A stretch of 64,000 nucleotides of DNA from Sphingomonas pruni NBRC 15498 (lineage in GTDB: Bacteria; Pseudomonadota; Alphaproteobacteria; Sphingomonadales; Sphingomonadaceae): NCBI RefSeq assembly GCF_001598455.1, contig NZ_BCYZ01000002.1:124001-188000 (forward strand), given 5' to 3'. The notes beneath the pieces are model-generated. The model made no database searches. It was not told the DNA's origin and saw only the letters and a program-made list of their open reading frames with translations. The position numbers and the translations under genes were made by a program. Positions 8,152-17,407 of this stretch are shown piece after piece; position 1 is the first letter of the stretch, and each line of letters starts with the position of its first letter.

Positions 8152-10746
8152 ATGATGGACCTGCCGCCAGACTTCTGGAATCGGCCGGCCCCCGACACGC
8201 TCGCGGCGCTCGAAGCAACTCCCGAAGGTCTGTCGGCGGCCGAGGCGGCGCGGCGACTCGAACTCTACGGTGCCAACCGCCTCGACGAGCGTCGCCGTCG
8301 CCATCTTCTCGTTGACCTGGCGCGGCGCCTGGCCAATCCCCTGGTCGCGATCCTCCTCGTCGCCTCCGCGGTCGCCGGGGCAACCGGAGACCTTGCGAGT
8401 TTCGTCATCATCACTGCGGTCGTGCTGCTGTCGACGGGACTCGATATCGTGCAGGAGCGCCGTGCCGAAGCGGCTGCAGAGGCGCTGCGACGCTCGATCG
8501 CGCTCACGGTGACAGTGCTGCGCGACGGCGAGCCATGCGATCTGGCGGTCGAAACACTCGCGCCCGGCGATATCGTCAAGCTATCGGCGGGCGATCTCGT
8601 CCCGGCCGACGGGATCGTGCTCGACGCCAATGCGGCGCAGGTCAACCAGGCGGCGCTGACCGGCGAGCCCTATCCGGTCGAGAAAAGCCCGGCGCCCCAG
8701 CAAACATCGACGATGGGCGAAGCCCCCAACGCTCTGCTCCACGGCAGTTCGGTGATCGGCGGCACGGTTACGATGGTGGTCGTCGGGACCGGCGCACACA
8801 CCCAGTTCGGCAAGATCGCGAAGGCGCTCGGCGAGGATCAGCCGCCAACGGCATTCGAGCGTGGAATCCGGCGACTCGGCATCCTGATCGTCCGGCTGAC
8901 TTTGTTCCTCGTGCTGTTCGTCCTCCTCAGTCACCTCGCCCTGAGGCGACCGCCGGTCGAGTCGTTCCTCTTCGCCATGGCGCTCGCCGTCGGCCTGACT
9001 CCCGAACTCCTGCCGATGATCATGACGATCGCGCTGGCACGCGGAGCCCAGCGCCTGGCGAAGGCACGGGTCATCGTCAAACGGCTCTCGGCGATCCACG
9101 ACCTCGGCGAGATGGATGTCCTTTGCACCGACAAGACCGGTACGCTTACCGAGGCCCATATCACGATGACGGGGCATCCCGGCACTGACGGCGTCGATTG
9201 CGCCCGAGTGGCCGAATTTGCCGCGATCAACGCGCGGTTCGAAACGGGCCTCAAGAGCCCGCTCGATGACGCTCTCCTCGCCCACACCGCCGGGCATTCG
9301 CTCGACGGATGGATCAAGCTGGACGAGCGCCCCTTCGATTTCGGGCGACGCCGCGTATCCGTCCTTGCCGAAAAGGACGGTCGCCGCATCGAGATCGTCA
9401 AGGGCGCGCCCGAAACCGTGCTGGCGCTTTGCGATCGCGCCGAGGATCGCGCAGGCAAGATTGGCGCGCTGGACCAAGGTCGAAGGGAGGCAATCCTGGC
9501 GCTGCATGACCGCCATGCCGCGCAGGGCCTGCGGATGCTCGGGATCGCCTGGAAGGATGCCAAGGGACGCGCGCGGATCGACACCGACGACGATGACGGG
9601 CTGGTGTTCCTGGGCCTGTGCGTGTTCATGGACCCGCCCAAATCGAGCGCGACCGGTGCCGTCGCCCGCCTCCAGTCGACGGGTGTGCGGATCAAGGTGA
9701 TATCTGGCGACGCCGCCATGGTCGTCCAGCATCTGGTCGGCCAGCTTTCGCTATCGGTCGCCGGCGTGCTGACCGGCCCGGAGATCGACGCGCTCGACGA
9801 TGCCGCTCTTGCCGCCCGTGCCCAATCGGTCGACATCTACGCGCGGGTGACGCCCGACCAGAAGTCGCGGATCGTGAAGGCGCTGCAGGCGCGCGGCCAC
9901 ACCGTCGGCTTTATCGGTGACGGCATCAACGACGCGCCCGCCATCAAGGCGGCCGATGTCGGACTGTCGGTCGACGGCGCAACCGACGTCGCGCGAGAGG
10001 CGGCAGACATGATCCTGCTTGCCCCCGATCTCAACGTGCTCGCCGATGGCGTCATGGAGGGCAGGCGTACCTATGCCAACATCATGAAGTACATCCGCAT
10101 GGGGACGAGTTCCAATTTCGGCAACATGCTGACGATGGCACTGGCATCGGTGTTCCTGCCGTTCCTGCCGCTCACCGCCGTGCAGGTCCTGCTGAACAAC
10201 ATGCTCTACGATCTCTCCCAGACGGGTATCCCGTTCGACCGCGCGGACCCGGCGGAGATCGCGCGCCCGCACGGCTGGGACATGTCCGCTTTGGTGCGCT
10301 TCACCCTGATCATGGGCCCTCTGTCGTCGCTGTTCGACATCGCGACCTTCGTCGCGCTGACCTGGATATTCCATTCCAGTGTCGGGACGTTCCGGGCGGC
10401 GTGGTTCATCGAGTCGATGACCACGCAGATTCTAGTGGTGTTCATCATTCGCACCCGCGGGCGCTTTTGGCGCGACTGGCCGCACCCCGCGCTGGCCGTG
10501 TCGGCATTGTCGTGCCTGGCCGTGGCGTTGGCGCTGCCCTATTTGCCGTTTGCGGCGCTACTCGGTTTCGAAGGACCGGGTGCGGTCATTCTGGCAACGA
10601 TCGCGCTGCTCGTCTTGCTGTATCTGGCGGCGGTGGAGGGCCTGAAGACGTTCGCCATGTCCAGGCGCGAACGCGTCAGGACCGGCCCTCCCCCAACCCA
10701 CCGGCAAAGGCGATCCTCAAGACCTCGGAAAGGCTACGCGCCTTGA
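8152..10746 (+). CDS. P-type cation ATPase, MgtA-like
   Basis: This 864-residue protein is an inner-membrane cation pump closest in layout to Mg2+-importing P3B ATPases. It has an N-terminal cation-ATPase domain, TGE at the actuator (AALTGEPYPVE), the phosphorylated Asp327 in DKTGTLT, the GDGINDAPAIKAADVG hinge and six C-terminal membrane helices. The LLNNMLYDLSQTGIPFD segment is typical of MgtA/MgtB. ATG codons at 8152 and 8155 are both possible starts. Its last 71 nt overlap the convergent fixJ-like gene. A mycobacterial counterpart by role would be the DosR-controlled CtpF; the ion moved here is not proven. Confidence 0.88.
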   Translation: MMDLPPDFWNRPAPDTLAALEATPEGLSAAEAARRLELYGANRLDERRRRHLLVDLARRLANPLVAILLVASAVAGATGDLASFVIITAVVLLSTGLDIVQERRAEAAAEALRRSIALTVTVLRDGEPCDLAVETLAPGDIVKLSAGDLVPADGIVLDANAAQVNQAALTGEPYPVEKSPAPQQTSTMGEAPNALLHGSSVIGGTVTMVVVGTGAHTQFGKIAKALGEDQPPTAFERGIRRLGILIVRLTLFLVLFVLLSHLALRRPPVESFLFAMALAVGLTPELLPMIMTIALARGAQRLAKARVIVKRLSAIHDLGEMDVLCTDKTGTLTEAHITMTGHPGTDGVDCARVAEFAAINARFETGLKSPLDDALLAHTAGHSLDGWIKLDERPFDFGRRRVSVLAEKDGRRIEIVKGAPETVLALCDRAEDRAGKIGALDQGRREAILALHDRHAAQGLRMLGIAWKDAKGRARIDTDDDDGLVFLGLCVFMDPPKSSATGAVARLQSTGVRIKVISGDAAMVVQHLVGQLSLSVAGVLTGPEIDALDDAALAARAQSVDIYARVTPDQKSRIVKALQARGHTVGFIGDGINDAPAIKAADVGLSVDGATDVAREAADMILLAPDLNVLADGVMEGRRTYANIMKYIRMGTSSNFGNMLTMALASVFLPFLPLTAVQVLLNNMLYDLSQTGIPFDRADPAEIARPHGWDMSALVRFTLIMGPLSSLFDIATFVALTWIFHSSVGTFRAAWFIESMTTQILVVFIIRTRGRFWRDWPHPALAVSALSCLAVALALPYLPFAALLGFEGPGAVILATIALLVLLYLAAVEGLKTFAMSRRERVRTGPPPTHRQRRSSRPRKGYAP

Positions 10747-11299
10747 GCTTGGCCATGATGTTGGCGCGATGCACCTCGACGGTGCGGGGCGAAATGCCGA
10801 GATCGTAGGCGATCGTCTTGTTGGGATAGCCTTGCGCCAGCCCTTGCAGCACGTCGCGCTCGCGGCTGGTAAGCACACCGAGCACCACCTCGGCCTCGGC
10901 GGCACGGGTGGCGATGTCGGCCGAGGACGCGAGGCGTTCGAACGCGTGCGCGATCGCCTTTGCCAACGCGTCCGTCTCGAACGGTTTTTCCAGGAAGTCG
11001 ACTGCCCCCGCTTTCATCGCTTTGACCGCGATCGCGATATCGCCATGGCCGGTCAGGACGATCACCGGCATGGTGACCCCACGGTCGTTGAGCTGCTGCT
11101 GGACTTCCAGCCCGTCCATCTCCGGCATGCGCACATCGAGCAGGATGCAACCGTCTTCCACATGGCGGACCTCGTTCAGGAACGCCACGCCCGATTCCCA
11201 GGTCCGCACCGCATAGCCCGACGTCTTCAGAAAGAAGCTGGTCGCGCGCCGGACGCCGTCTTCGTCGTCGACTACGTGCACGAGAGGACGGTCGGTCAT
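10676..11299 (-). CDS. fixJ: FixJ-family response regulator
   Basis: This 207-residue transcription regulator has an N-terminal receiver (acidic D11-D12, phospho-acceptor D55 in [18 protein letters not shown], and the LEKPF lysine) and a C-terminal LuxR/NarL-type helix-turn-helix ([20 protein letters not shown] then [10 protein letters not shown]). Order and length match FixJ and TodT/StyR-like regulators. The ATG at 11299 overlaps the kinase stop (ATGA), so the two are translationally coupled. It is likely the output for the haem PAS kinase next to it and a candidate master regulator of the surrounding island. Its 3' end overlaps the convergent P-type ATPase gene. Confidence 0.9.
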   Translation of the reverse strand: MTDRPLVHVVDDEDGVRRATSFFLKTSGYAVRTWESGVAFLNEVRHVEDGCILLDVRMPEMDGLEVQQQLNDRGVTMPVIVLTGHGDIAIAVKAMKAGAVDFLEKPFETDALAKAIAHAFERLASSADIATRAAEAEVVLGVLTSRERDVLQGLAQGYPNKTIAYDLGISPRTVEVHRANIMAKLKARSLSEVLRIAFAGGLGEGRS

Positions 11300-13170
11300 T
11301 CCACCATCTCCAGATCGGCACGCACCAAGGTGAAGTGGAAGCAGGCCCCGCCACCGGCCGCCCGCTCCATCCAGATCCGTCCCCCATTGGCCTCGACGAT
11401 CGTCCGGCAGATTGACAGCCCCAGGCCAAGCCCGCTGCTCTTGGTGCTGTTGAAGGCGCGAAACAGGTTTTCGGCTATCTCGGGCGCGACGCCGGGGCCG
11501 GTATCGCAAACGCTGACCCGCAGGAATCCCTCCTCATCGGGCACGCACGACACCGTCAGCACTCGGGTGACGGAATTGCACATCGCCTCGATCGCGTTGC
11601 GCATCAGGTTGATCAGCACCTGCTGAATCTGGATTTTGTCGACCAAAACGTTCCGAGCGACCGGATCGAGCCGGAATCGCGCCTCCACGCCCTTCTCCCG
11701 CGCGCCGATCAGTGCCAGCTTCGACGCGCTCTCGACCAAGTCGTGAACATCCTCGACGCTCTTTTCCACCTCTCCGCGCGAGACGAATTCGCGCAGGCGG
11801 CGGACGATCCCGCCGGCGCGCAACGCCTCCTCATAGGCCTCGGCCAGGCCGCCATCGATCATCGCGCGATCGTCCGGATTATAATCCTCGAGCAGATTGC
11901 GAACGCCGCTGACGAAATTGGCGACGGCCGTGATCGGCTGGTTGAGTTCATGCGCCAGGGTCGAGGCCATCGTGCCCATCGCGCTCACCCGCGCAGCGTG
12001 GACGAGGTCGGATCGCAATTGCTCGATGCGCTGGTCCGCCGCCTGCTTCTCGGTCAGATCGCGGACGAAGCCGGTGAACACGCGGTCGCCGTCGGATATT
12101 GCTTCACCCACTGCCAGTTCCATCGGAAAGACCGTGCCGTCGCGCCGCAGTCCGGTGACGACGCGTCCCGTTCCGATGATCCGCCGCTCGCCGGTTTCAA
12201 GATAGCGGCGCAGGTAGGAATCGTGGCGCTCCCGATCGGGCGAGGGCATCAAACGACTGACGTTGGAGCCGATCACGTCTGCTTCGGCATAGCCGAACAG
12301 CTGTTCGGCGGCGCTGCTGAACGAGAGGATCTTGCCGGCTTCGTCGATTACCACCATGGCATCGGGCACCGTCGCGAGGATAGACCGGACATGCGACGCG
12401 CTGGCGCCGAGCTTGCGCTCGTTGGCTCGCTGATCGGTCACGTCGCGGATGACCTTGCCGAAGCCTTTGAGTTGCCCTTCCTTGTCGTAGAGCGCGGTCA
12501 TCGTGACATGCGCCAGGAATTCCGATCCATTCTTGCGAACGCGCCAGTCTTCCTCCTCGAACCGCCCTTCCCGGCACACTCTGGCGAGGTCGTGTTCAGG
12601 CTTGCCATTTGCAATCGCGGCTTCGGGGTAAAAAAGCGTGAAATGACGACCGACGACTTCGCTTTCACTCCAGCCTTTGAGGCGTTCGGCAGCCTTGTTC
12701 CAGATCGTCACGTTGCCCTGCGGGTCGAGCATGTAGATCGCATATCCGGTGGCTCCGTCGATCAGCAGGTTGAGCTCCTCGGCCAGATCGTCGGCTCGTC
12801 GTAAGCGGCGTGCCGCGCGCTGCTCGCTTTCTTCCGATTGGCGCCGCAAGGACGTCACGAATCCGGCAATCCAGATGACGGCGATGGCGGCTATGGCGAA
12901 TGCCAGCAATTCGACCGACCAAAAACTACCGCTCGACCAGCCCAGCGCGTGAATGATCATGATGGCGGCGAGGGCCGACCAGATAGCCGCTCCCCGCCCG
13001 GCGAAGATCGCTGCGAAAAGGATCGCAACCGTGAAGAACTGGAAATGGCCCCGCCCGCCCAGCCACGGCTCGAAGACGAACCGAACCAGCGCCGCGACGG
13101 CAACCGCTACGGTCGCAAGACCGTAGCCCACCCAGGCCCGGCCGGGTGCGAAAACCCGCCTAACGTCCAT
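11296..13170 (-). CDS. fixL: FixL-like PAS sensor histidine kinase
   Basis: This 624-residue kinase has four N-terminal membrane helices (~15-105), PAS1 (~131-245), PAS2 (~257-375), a HisKA domain with H407 in LAHELNQPI, then N (NLMRNAIEA), G1 (DTGPGV) and G2 (GLGLGL) boxes. PAS2 aligns with Bradyrhizobium FixL: His316 ([11 protein letters not shown]) falls on haem ligand His200, R322 on Arg206, I331 on Ile215 and R336 on Arg220. FixL His214 is Arg here and Ile218 is Thr. This is compatible with an O2-sensing haem, though the same stretch also occurs in some kinases without haem. It forms an operon with fixJ. Confidence 0.85.
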   Translation of the reverse strand: MDVRRVFAPGRAWVGYGLATVAVAVAALVRFVFEPWLGGRGHFQFFTVAILFAAIFAGRGAAIWSALAAIMIIHALGWSSGSFWSVELLAFAIAAIAVIWIAGFVTSLRRQSEESEQRAARRLRRADDLAEELNLLIDGATGYAIYMLDPQGNVTIWNKAAERLKGWSESEVVGRHFTLFYPEAAIANGKPEHDLARVCREGRFEEEDWRVRKNGSEFLAHVTMTALYDKEGQLKGFGKVIRDVTDQRANERKLGASASHVRSILATVPDAMVVIDEAGKILSFSSAAEQLFGYAEADVIGSNVSRLMPSPDRERHDSYLRRYLETGERRIIGTGRVVTGLRRDGTVFPMELAVGEAISDGDRVFTGFVRDLTEKQAADQRIEQLRSDLVHAARVSAMGTMASTLAHELNQPITAVANFVSGVRNLLEDYNPDDRAMIDGGLAEAYEEALRAGGIVRRLREFVSRGEVEKSVEDVHDLVESASKLALIGAREKGVEARFRLDPVARNVLVDKIQIQQVLINLMRNAIEAMCNSVTRVLTVSCVPDEEGFLRVSVCDTGPGVAPEIAENLFRAFNSTKSSGLGLGLSICRTIVEANGGRIWMERAAGGGACFHFTLVRADLEMVE

Positions 13171-13280
13171 AGCCCCGATGGATCGCGCAACCTCATTAAA
13201 TTACGGCGCCTCGATAACATGTATCGCGCGCGAAACAAAGGCGAATGGCCTATTTTGATGACGATTGCGCTACCTAGCGC

Positions 13281-13661
13281 TCATCCGTCTCCCATTGCCC
13301 GGCCCAGATCATCGGTCCGGAACGGCTTGGGAAGCACCGCCGCAAATCCCGCCTCGGCGGCGGCATCTTGTAGCCCGGGTGAATGAAACGCCGTGATCAA
13401 CACCGCGCGTCCCTGCCAGCCCTTTGCGCGAAACATCCGTAGCGTCTCGATGCCGTTGTGACGCGGCAGGACATAGTCGATCACCAGGCATGCGGCAGCG
13501 AGCGAGGCCGATGAAGCGATAGCCGCCTCGGGCTGTGAAAAGGCGAGGACGTGATAGCCTTGGCCGATGAGCAGCAGTTGCAGCGAGCGGCGCAACGCAT
13601 CGTCGTCCTCGACGAGGATCACGTCGCGGCCCAGGCCCGGGGTTGCCGCCTTGGTCGTCAT
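13281..13661 (-). CDS. Single-domain response regulator (receiver only)
   Basis: This is a stand-alone CheY-like receiver of 126 residues. It has acidic D19-D20 (LVEDDD), phospho-acceptor D62 (LVIDYVLPRHNG), T90 (LITAF) and K112 (LPKPF). There is no output domain, so it must act by protein contact, for example as a phosphate sink or a modulator of the neighbouring kinase. The start at 13661 (MTTKAA) gives a standard receiver; an in-frame ATG at 13736 would add 25 residues of low-complexity sequence. It ends 110 bp before fixL, same strand. Confidence 0.8.
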   Translation of the reverse strand: MTTKAATPGLGRDVILVEDDDALRRSLQLLLIGQGYHVLAFSQPEAAIASSASLAAACLVIDYVLPRHNGIETLRMFRAKGWQGRAVLITAFHSPGLQDAAAEAGFAAVLPKPFRTDDLGRAMGDG

Positions 13662-13752
13662 GCTCTGAATGTCATCATGGTCATGGGGAACCGATAAGGC
13701 CGCTTCGGTACTACCGCTATCCGCATTGATACGCATCACGCTAAAAATCCGA

Positions 13753-14094
13753 TCAGGCCGCGAGCGGAAAGTGAACATTTCGACGCGGCGACGAGCGATC
13801 GGCCTCGTCGAGGGCGGTTGTCGGACCGAGGCAGTCGAACGCCCGCTCCGTTCCGGCGCGCGCGACGATGACCGGCGCGTCGGCTTCCTTCGCGATGGCT
13901 CGCAACGCGGCCATCGAGTCCGACTGGGCGACATCCGGCAGAACGAAGACGAGCTCCGGGTGGAAACATGCGATTACCGCTGCCGCTTCGCCGGGCTCCT
14001 CGACACGCATAATCGAGTGATATCCCGCGTTCCAGAGACCGTTTACGGCCGCAGCGGCATCCGGGCCCGCGTGACCGATCGCTAATGCGTGCAT
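13753..14094 (-). CDS. Degenerate receiver-like small protein
   Basis: This 113-residue protein looks like a receiver fold that has lost its chemistry. It has an N-terminal strand (MHALAIGHAG), a GYHSIMRVEEPGEA helix region and PELVFVLPDV, where the phospho-acceptor Asp would be expected but Leu stands. The acidic pair is also missing. Two cysteines occur (IACFHPE and AFDCLGP). ATG 14094 has GGAAGG/GGTAGGG upstream. A near-perfect operator-like repeat (14161-14174) lies 67 bp before it, so it may lead the run pseudo-receiver, receiver, fixL, fixJ. A FixT-like kinase inhibitor is one possibility; this is inference. Confidence 0.65.
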   Translation of the reverse strand: MHALAIGHAGPDAAAAVNGLWNAGYHSIMRVEEPGEAAAVIACFHPELVFVLPDVAQSDSMAALRAIAKEADAPVIVARAGTERAFDCLGPTTALDEADRSSPRRNVHFPLAA

Positions 14095-14160
14095 TGCCCT
14101 ACCTTCCATGTTCAGAGTGGGTGGTGGGAACCTCGCCGACTTGCCGGTCGCGGACACTTC

Positions 14161-14174
14161 GTAAGTTCCCTTAC
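14161..14174 (-). promoter_or_regulatory. Candidate FixJ-type operator, copy 3 (best palindrome)
   Basis: GTAAGTTCCCTTAC has perfect GTAA/TTAC arms around GTTCCC. It sits between the minus-strand pseudo-receiver gene (start 14094) and the plus-strand kinase-like gene (start 14363), so it could serve either. If FixJ binds here, the fixLJ cluster may control itself. Confidence 0.45.
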
Positions 14175-14362
14175 CCAGCCGACCCTGCCGAAATAGGGCC
14201 GGTGGCCGCGACGAGGCAGCAAGGGTGTGAAATATTTATATTCTGCGATTGCCGCGGTGCGACGACGGAGGCGCAAGCGCGATTAAGCATCATTGCTTAG
14301 TGCGCTCGCGCGCCGAGACAGCGATCCTTAGTCCGCCGAGTCGCGACGACGAAAGGCGATCG

Positions 14363-15973
14363 ATGATCCCCTGTGCTGGCAATGACGATTTCACGTTCGA
14401 CGACGACGTACCGTCCGCCGACGGTTTGCAAGCGCAGAGCGCGCTCATCGATTTCCTGGAGCGTACGTTATCGACCGACGGAAGGTGCCGGCGCATCGAC
14501 ACGCACGCGGCGAGCGTGTTTCTGGCGGGCGACAGAGCCTGGAAGCTGAAACGCGCGGTTCGTTTTCCCTATCTCGACTTCTCGACCTCCGAATTTCGTC
14601 GGGCGGCGCTCGAGGCCGAGCTGCGGCTCAACCGGCGCACGGCTCCCGAAATGTATCTGGCGGTCCATCCAATCGCGAGAACGGACATCGGCTTTACCAT
14701 CGATGGGGCGGGAGAGCCCGTCGACTGGATTCTGGAGATGCGCCGGTTCCCCGATAACGCGCTGCTCAGCGACGTTGCAGAGCGCGGTGAGCTGGACAGC
14801 GCTTTGCTGATCCGCCTGGCCGATCGCATCCACTTGTTCCACGATCAGGCAGAGCCGATCGTGCGGCAGAGCGGGGCAATGGATATCGCGTGGGTAATCG
14901 ACGGCAACGCCGACAGCCTGGGCGGATTCGGCGCCGTTTTCGGCGAACGCCGTATCGCCGATCTTCTCGCTGCACAGCGCAATGCCTGCGCCCGCCACGC
15001 CGGCATCCTCGACAGCAGGGGACGCAAGGGCTGGGTCAGACATTGCCATGGCGATCTCCACCTCGCCAACATCGCGTTGATCGACGGCGACCCTGTCCTA
15101 TTCGACTGCCTTGAGTTCGACGAGCAATTGTCCACGACCGATACCTTGTACGACCTGGCGTTCCTGCTGATGGATCTCTGGCACCGGAACCTGCGGGCCG
15201 AAGCCAATATCGTGTTCAACCGCTATATCGACGTTTCGGGCGACGAAGATGGAGTCCGGCTGCTTGCGCTGTTCGTCTCGTTGCGCGCGACCGTACGGGC
15301 GCACGTAATGGCGGCGACGGCGGAACGAACGGCGAGCCCAGAGGACGCCGCAGTGGCCAAGCTCTATTTCGAGCTCGCCGAAGCGACGATGCGGCCGGGC
15401 GACGCCGCGTTGATCGCCATCGGCGGCCTCTCCGGCACGGGGAAATCCACCGTCGCGCGGGCGGTCGGCGGGGATTTCGGTGATGCTCCAGGCGCCCGCA
15501 TCTTGCGCAGCGACGTGCTGCGCAAGCGCCTGGCTGGCGTGCCTCCTGAGGAGCGACTGTCGCCGGCGTTCTATTCCCCATTTGCCAATCGGGTCGTCTA
15601 CGACCTGCTCGACGATTATGCCCGCTACCACCTCTCCTACGGTCGCTTCGTAATCGCGGACGCGGTGTTTGGCGGCGACGAGGAACGGCTGCGGATCGCC
15701 CGGGTAGCCGTGCATGCCCGTGTGCCGTTCGTCGGCTGCTGGCTGGAAGCGAGCGAGCGTCGGCGATTGGAGCGCGTCGAACGGCGATCGGCCGACGCGT
15801 CAGACGCAAACAGCGGAGTCGTGAAACTTCAGTCTGCCCGACACGTACCGGAACCGGTGGGCTGGCACCCGATCGATGCCGACGTCCCGCTCCCCGTTGT
15901 GTCCGCGGCAGTGCGCGCGGCGGTCAAACAGACGTTGGAAGAGGTACCCGGCGCGGCGACAACGGGTGCATAG
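14363..15973 (+). CDS. Bifunctional kinase-like / P-loop ATPase protein
   Basis: This 536-residue protein has two parts. Residues ~1-345 resemble an aminoglycoside-phosphotransferase-like kinase, with HCHGDLHLANI as catalytic loop and FDCLEFDE as the metal-binding stretch. Residues ~350-536 form a P-loop kinase of the AAA_33 type, with GGLSGTGKST as Walker A. This pairing is known from conserved proteins such as mycobacterial Rv2004c, a DosR regulon member. The substrate is unknown; nothing suggests a real antibiotic resistance enzyme. ATG 14363 follows GAAAGG; the frame stays open upstream but has no better site. The gene is separate from the divergent receiver genes. Confidence 0.82.
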   Translation: MIPCAGNDDFTFDDDVPSADGLQAQSALIDFLERTLSTDGRCRRIDTHAASVFLAGDRAWKLKRAVRFPYLDFSTSEFRRAALEAELRLNRRTAPEMYLAVHPIARTDIGFTIDGAGEPVDWILEMRRFPDNALLSDVAERGELDSALLIRLADRIHLFHDQAEPIVRQSGAMDIAWVIDGNADSLGGFGAVFGERRIADLLAAQRNACARHAGILDSRGRKGWVRHCHGDLHLANIALIDGDPVLFDCLEFDEQLSTTDTLYDLAFLLMDLWHRNLRAEANIVFNRYIDVSGDEDGVRLLALFVSLRATVRAHVMAATAERTASPEDAAVAKLYFELAEATMRPGDAALIAIGGLSGTGKSTVARAVGGDFGDAPGARILRSDVLRKRLAGVPPEERLSPAFYSPFANRVVYDLLDDYARYHLSYGRFVIADAVFGGDEERLRIARVAVHARVPFVGCWLEASERRRLERVERRSADASDANSGVVKLQSARHVPEPVGWHPIDADVPLPVVSAAVRAAVKQTLEEVPGAATTGA

Positions 15974-15979
15974 CGCATC

Positions 15980-15993
15980 GTATATTCCCGTAT
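15980..15993 (+). promoter_or_regulatory. Candidate FixJ-type operator, copy 4
   Basis: GTATATTCCCGTAT lies 55 bp upstream of the glycosyltransferase start and just after the stop of the preceding gene. It shares the TTCCC core and the GTA-N8-TA arms with the site at 14161-14174. Confidence 0.42.
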
Positions 15994-16048
15994 CGCGCGC
16001 GGAACGATCGCAGCCTAGCTCATAGGGGACGCTGGGAGATGATTGGCG

Positions 16049-17308
16049 ATGTTTGAGGAACGTGTCGACGCACCAGCCGACGGCTCGGTCGATATCTGGG
16101 CGTCCGCGACGACCCAGGCCCCGCCCCGCCGCATCGCGCTGATCGGTAATTTCCTGCCGCGCCTCTGCGGCTTGGCGACATTCACCACCCATGTCCATGG
16201 CGCGCTGGCGGCATCGCGGCCCGCGCCACATATCGACGTCTACGCGATGGTCGATCCAGGCCGGCAATACGACTTTCCGCCCGCCGTCACGATGGCGGTC
16301 GATCAGGAGGAGCGGGAAGCCTATCGCGTTGCGGCCCGACGGATCCACGCAAGCGCCGCCGATCTGGTGTGGGTGCAGCACGAATACGGCATCTACGGCG
16401 GACCCGCCGGCGCCTATCTGCTCGATCTGCTCGATGCCGTCGCGGCACCGCTCGTCGTCACGCTCCACACCGTGCTGGAAACGCCCGACCCCGATCAGCG
16501 CCGGGTGCTCGAACGACTGGCCTCGCGTGCATCGCTGCTGGTCGTCATGGCAGACCATGCGCGGTCGCTGCTCGATCGCGTCTATGGCGTCCCTGCCGAC
16601 AGGGTCGCGGTCATCGAGCATGGCGTCCCCAATCGCGAGTTCGTGATGCCGTTCGTCGCGCGGCGACGCTTAGGAATCCCCGATCGCAAGACGATCATGA
16701 CGTTCGGTCTTTTGTCGCCCGGCAAGGGAATCGAGGCGATGATCCAGGCTATGCCCGCGATCCTCGCCCGGAGTCCCGAGACGGTATATCGCGTCATCGG
16801 CGCGACGCACCCGCATCTCGTCGCCCACGAAGGCGAGCGGTATCGCGATATGCTCAAGTCCATGGCGCGCGAGCTCGAGGTCGATCGAAACGTGCTTTGG
16901 GAAGAATGTTTCCTCGACGAGGCGGACTTGCTCGATCGTCTGGCGACGGCGGACGTCTACGTGACGCCTTACCGCAACGTGCAACAGATCACCTCGGGTA
17001 CGCTTTCCTACGCCTCGGCGCTGGGCAAGCCGATCGTCTCGACGCCCTATATCCATGCGACCGAATTGCTGGCGGATGGGCGAGGCGTGCTCGTGGGCTT
17101 CGACGAGGTCGAGCAAATGGCGGATGCGGTGGGCACGTTGCTCGCCGACGACGATCTGCGTGCGCGGATGGCGGCGCGGGCCTATGCCCATGGGCGCGCG
17201 CTGACCTGGAATCGCATGGTTCAGCGCACGTTGGCGCGGGTCGACGGCCCGACTGCGATTCCCGCGGCGGCGATGGCCAAACGAGAAGCGGAACTCGTGA
17301 CAGGATAA
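16049..17308 (+). CDS. GT4-family glycosyltransferase
   Basis: This 419-residue cytosolic GT-B enzyme probably transfers a sugar from a nucleotide donor. It starts at ATG 16049 behind GGGAG; a TTG at 16043 is also possible. Family features are the N-terminal IALIGNFLPRLCGLATFTTH (a glycine-rich acceptor-side loop), WVQHEYGIYGG, the MTFGLLSPGKGIE strand that opens the donor domain, and a C-terminal TSGTLSYASALGKPIVSTPY motif that binds the nucleotide sugar. The product is unknown. It lies between the kinase-like gene and the BI-1 membrane gene on the same strand and has an operator-like site upstream. Confidence 0.85.
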   Translation: MFEERVDAPADGSVDIWASATTQAPPRRIALIGNFLPRLCGLATFTTHVHGALAASRPAPHIDVYAMVDPGRQYDFPPAVTMAVDQEEREAYRVAARRIHASAADLVWVQHEYGIYGGPAGAYLLDLLDAVAAPLVVTLHTVLETPDPDQRRVLERLASRASLLVVMADHARSLLDRVYGVPADRVAVIEHGVPNREFVMPFVARRRLGIPDRKTIMTFGLLSPGKGIEAMIQAMPAILARSPETVYRVIGATHPHLVAHEGERYRDMLKSMARELEVDRNVLWEECFLDEADLLDRLATADVYVTPYRNVQQITSGTLSYASALGKPIVSTPYIHATELLADGRGVLVGFDEVEQMADAVGTLLADDDLRARMAARAYAHGRALTWNRMVQRTLARVDGPTAIPAAAMAKREAELVTG

Positions 17309-17339
17309 GCTTGTCCCGGCCCACCCTCGCCCGACCCCT

Positions 17340-17357
17340 ATCCGAAGGATTACGGAT
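17340..17357 (+). promoter_or_regulatory. Inverted repeat before the BI-1 gene
   Basis: ATCCG-N8-CGGAT is a perfect 5-bp inverted repeat 51 bp before the ATG at 17408. The N8 spacing equals that of the GTA-N8-TAC sites, but the arms differ. It may be an operator of its own; evidence is only the symmetry and position. Confidence 0.25.
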
Positions 17358-17407
17358 CGCGCGACGCCGCCGCCCGGCGCAGAAACGACGTCAGGAGGTA
17401 CCGGCCC

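Noticed and set aside
13244..13270. FNR/FixK-like box (TTGAT-N4-AT...) upstream of fixL
   Set aside because: Only the left half fits; the right half (ATTGC) departs from ATCAA at three of five positions.
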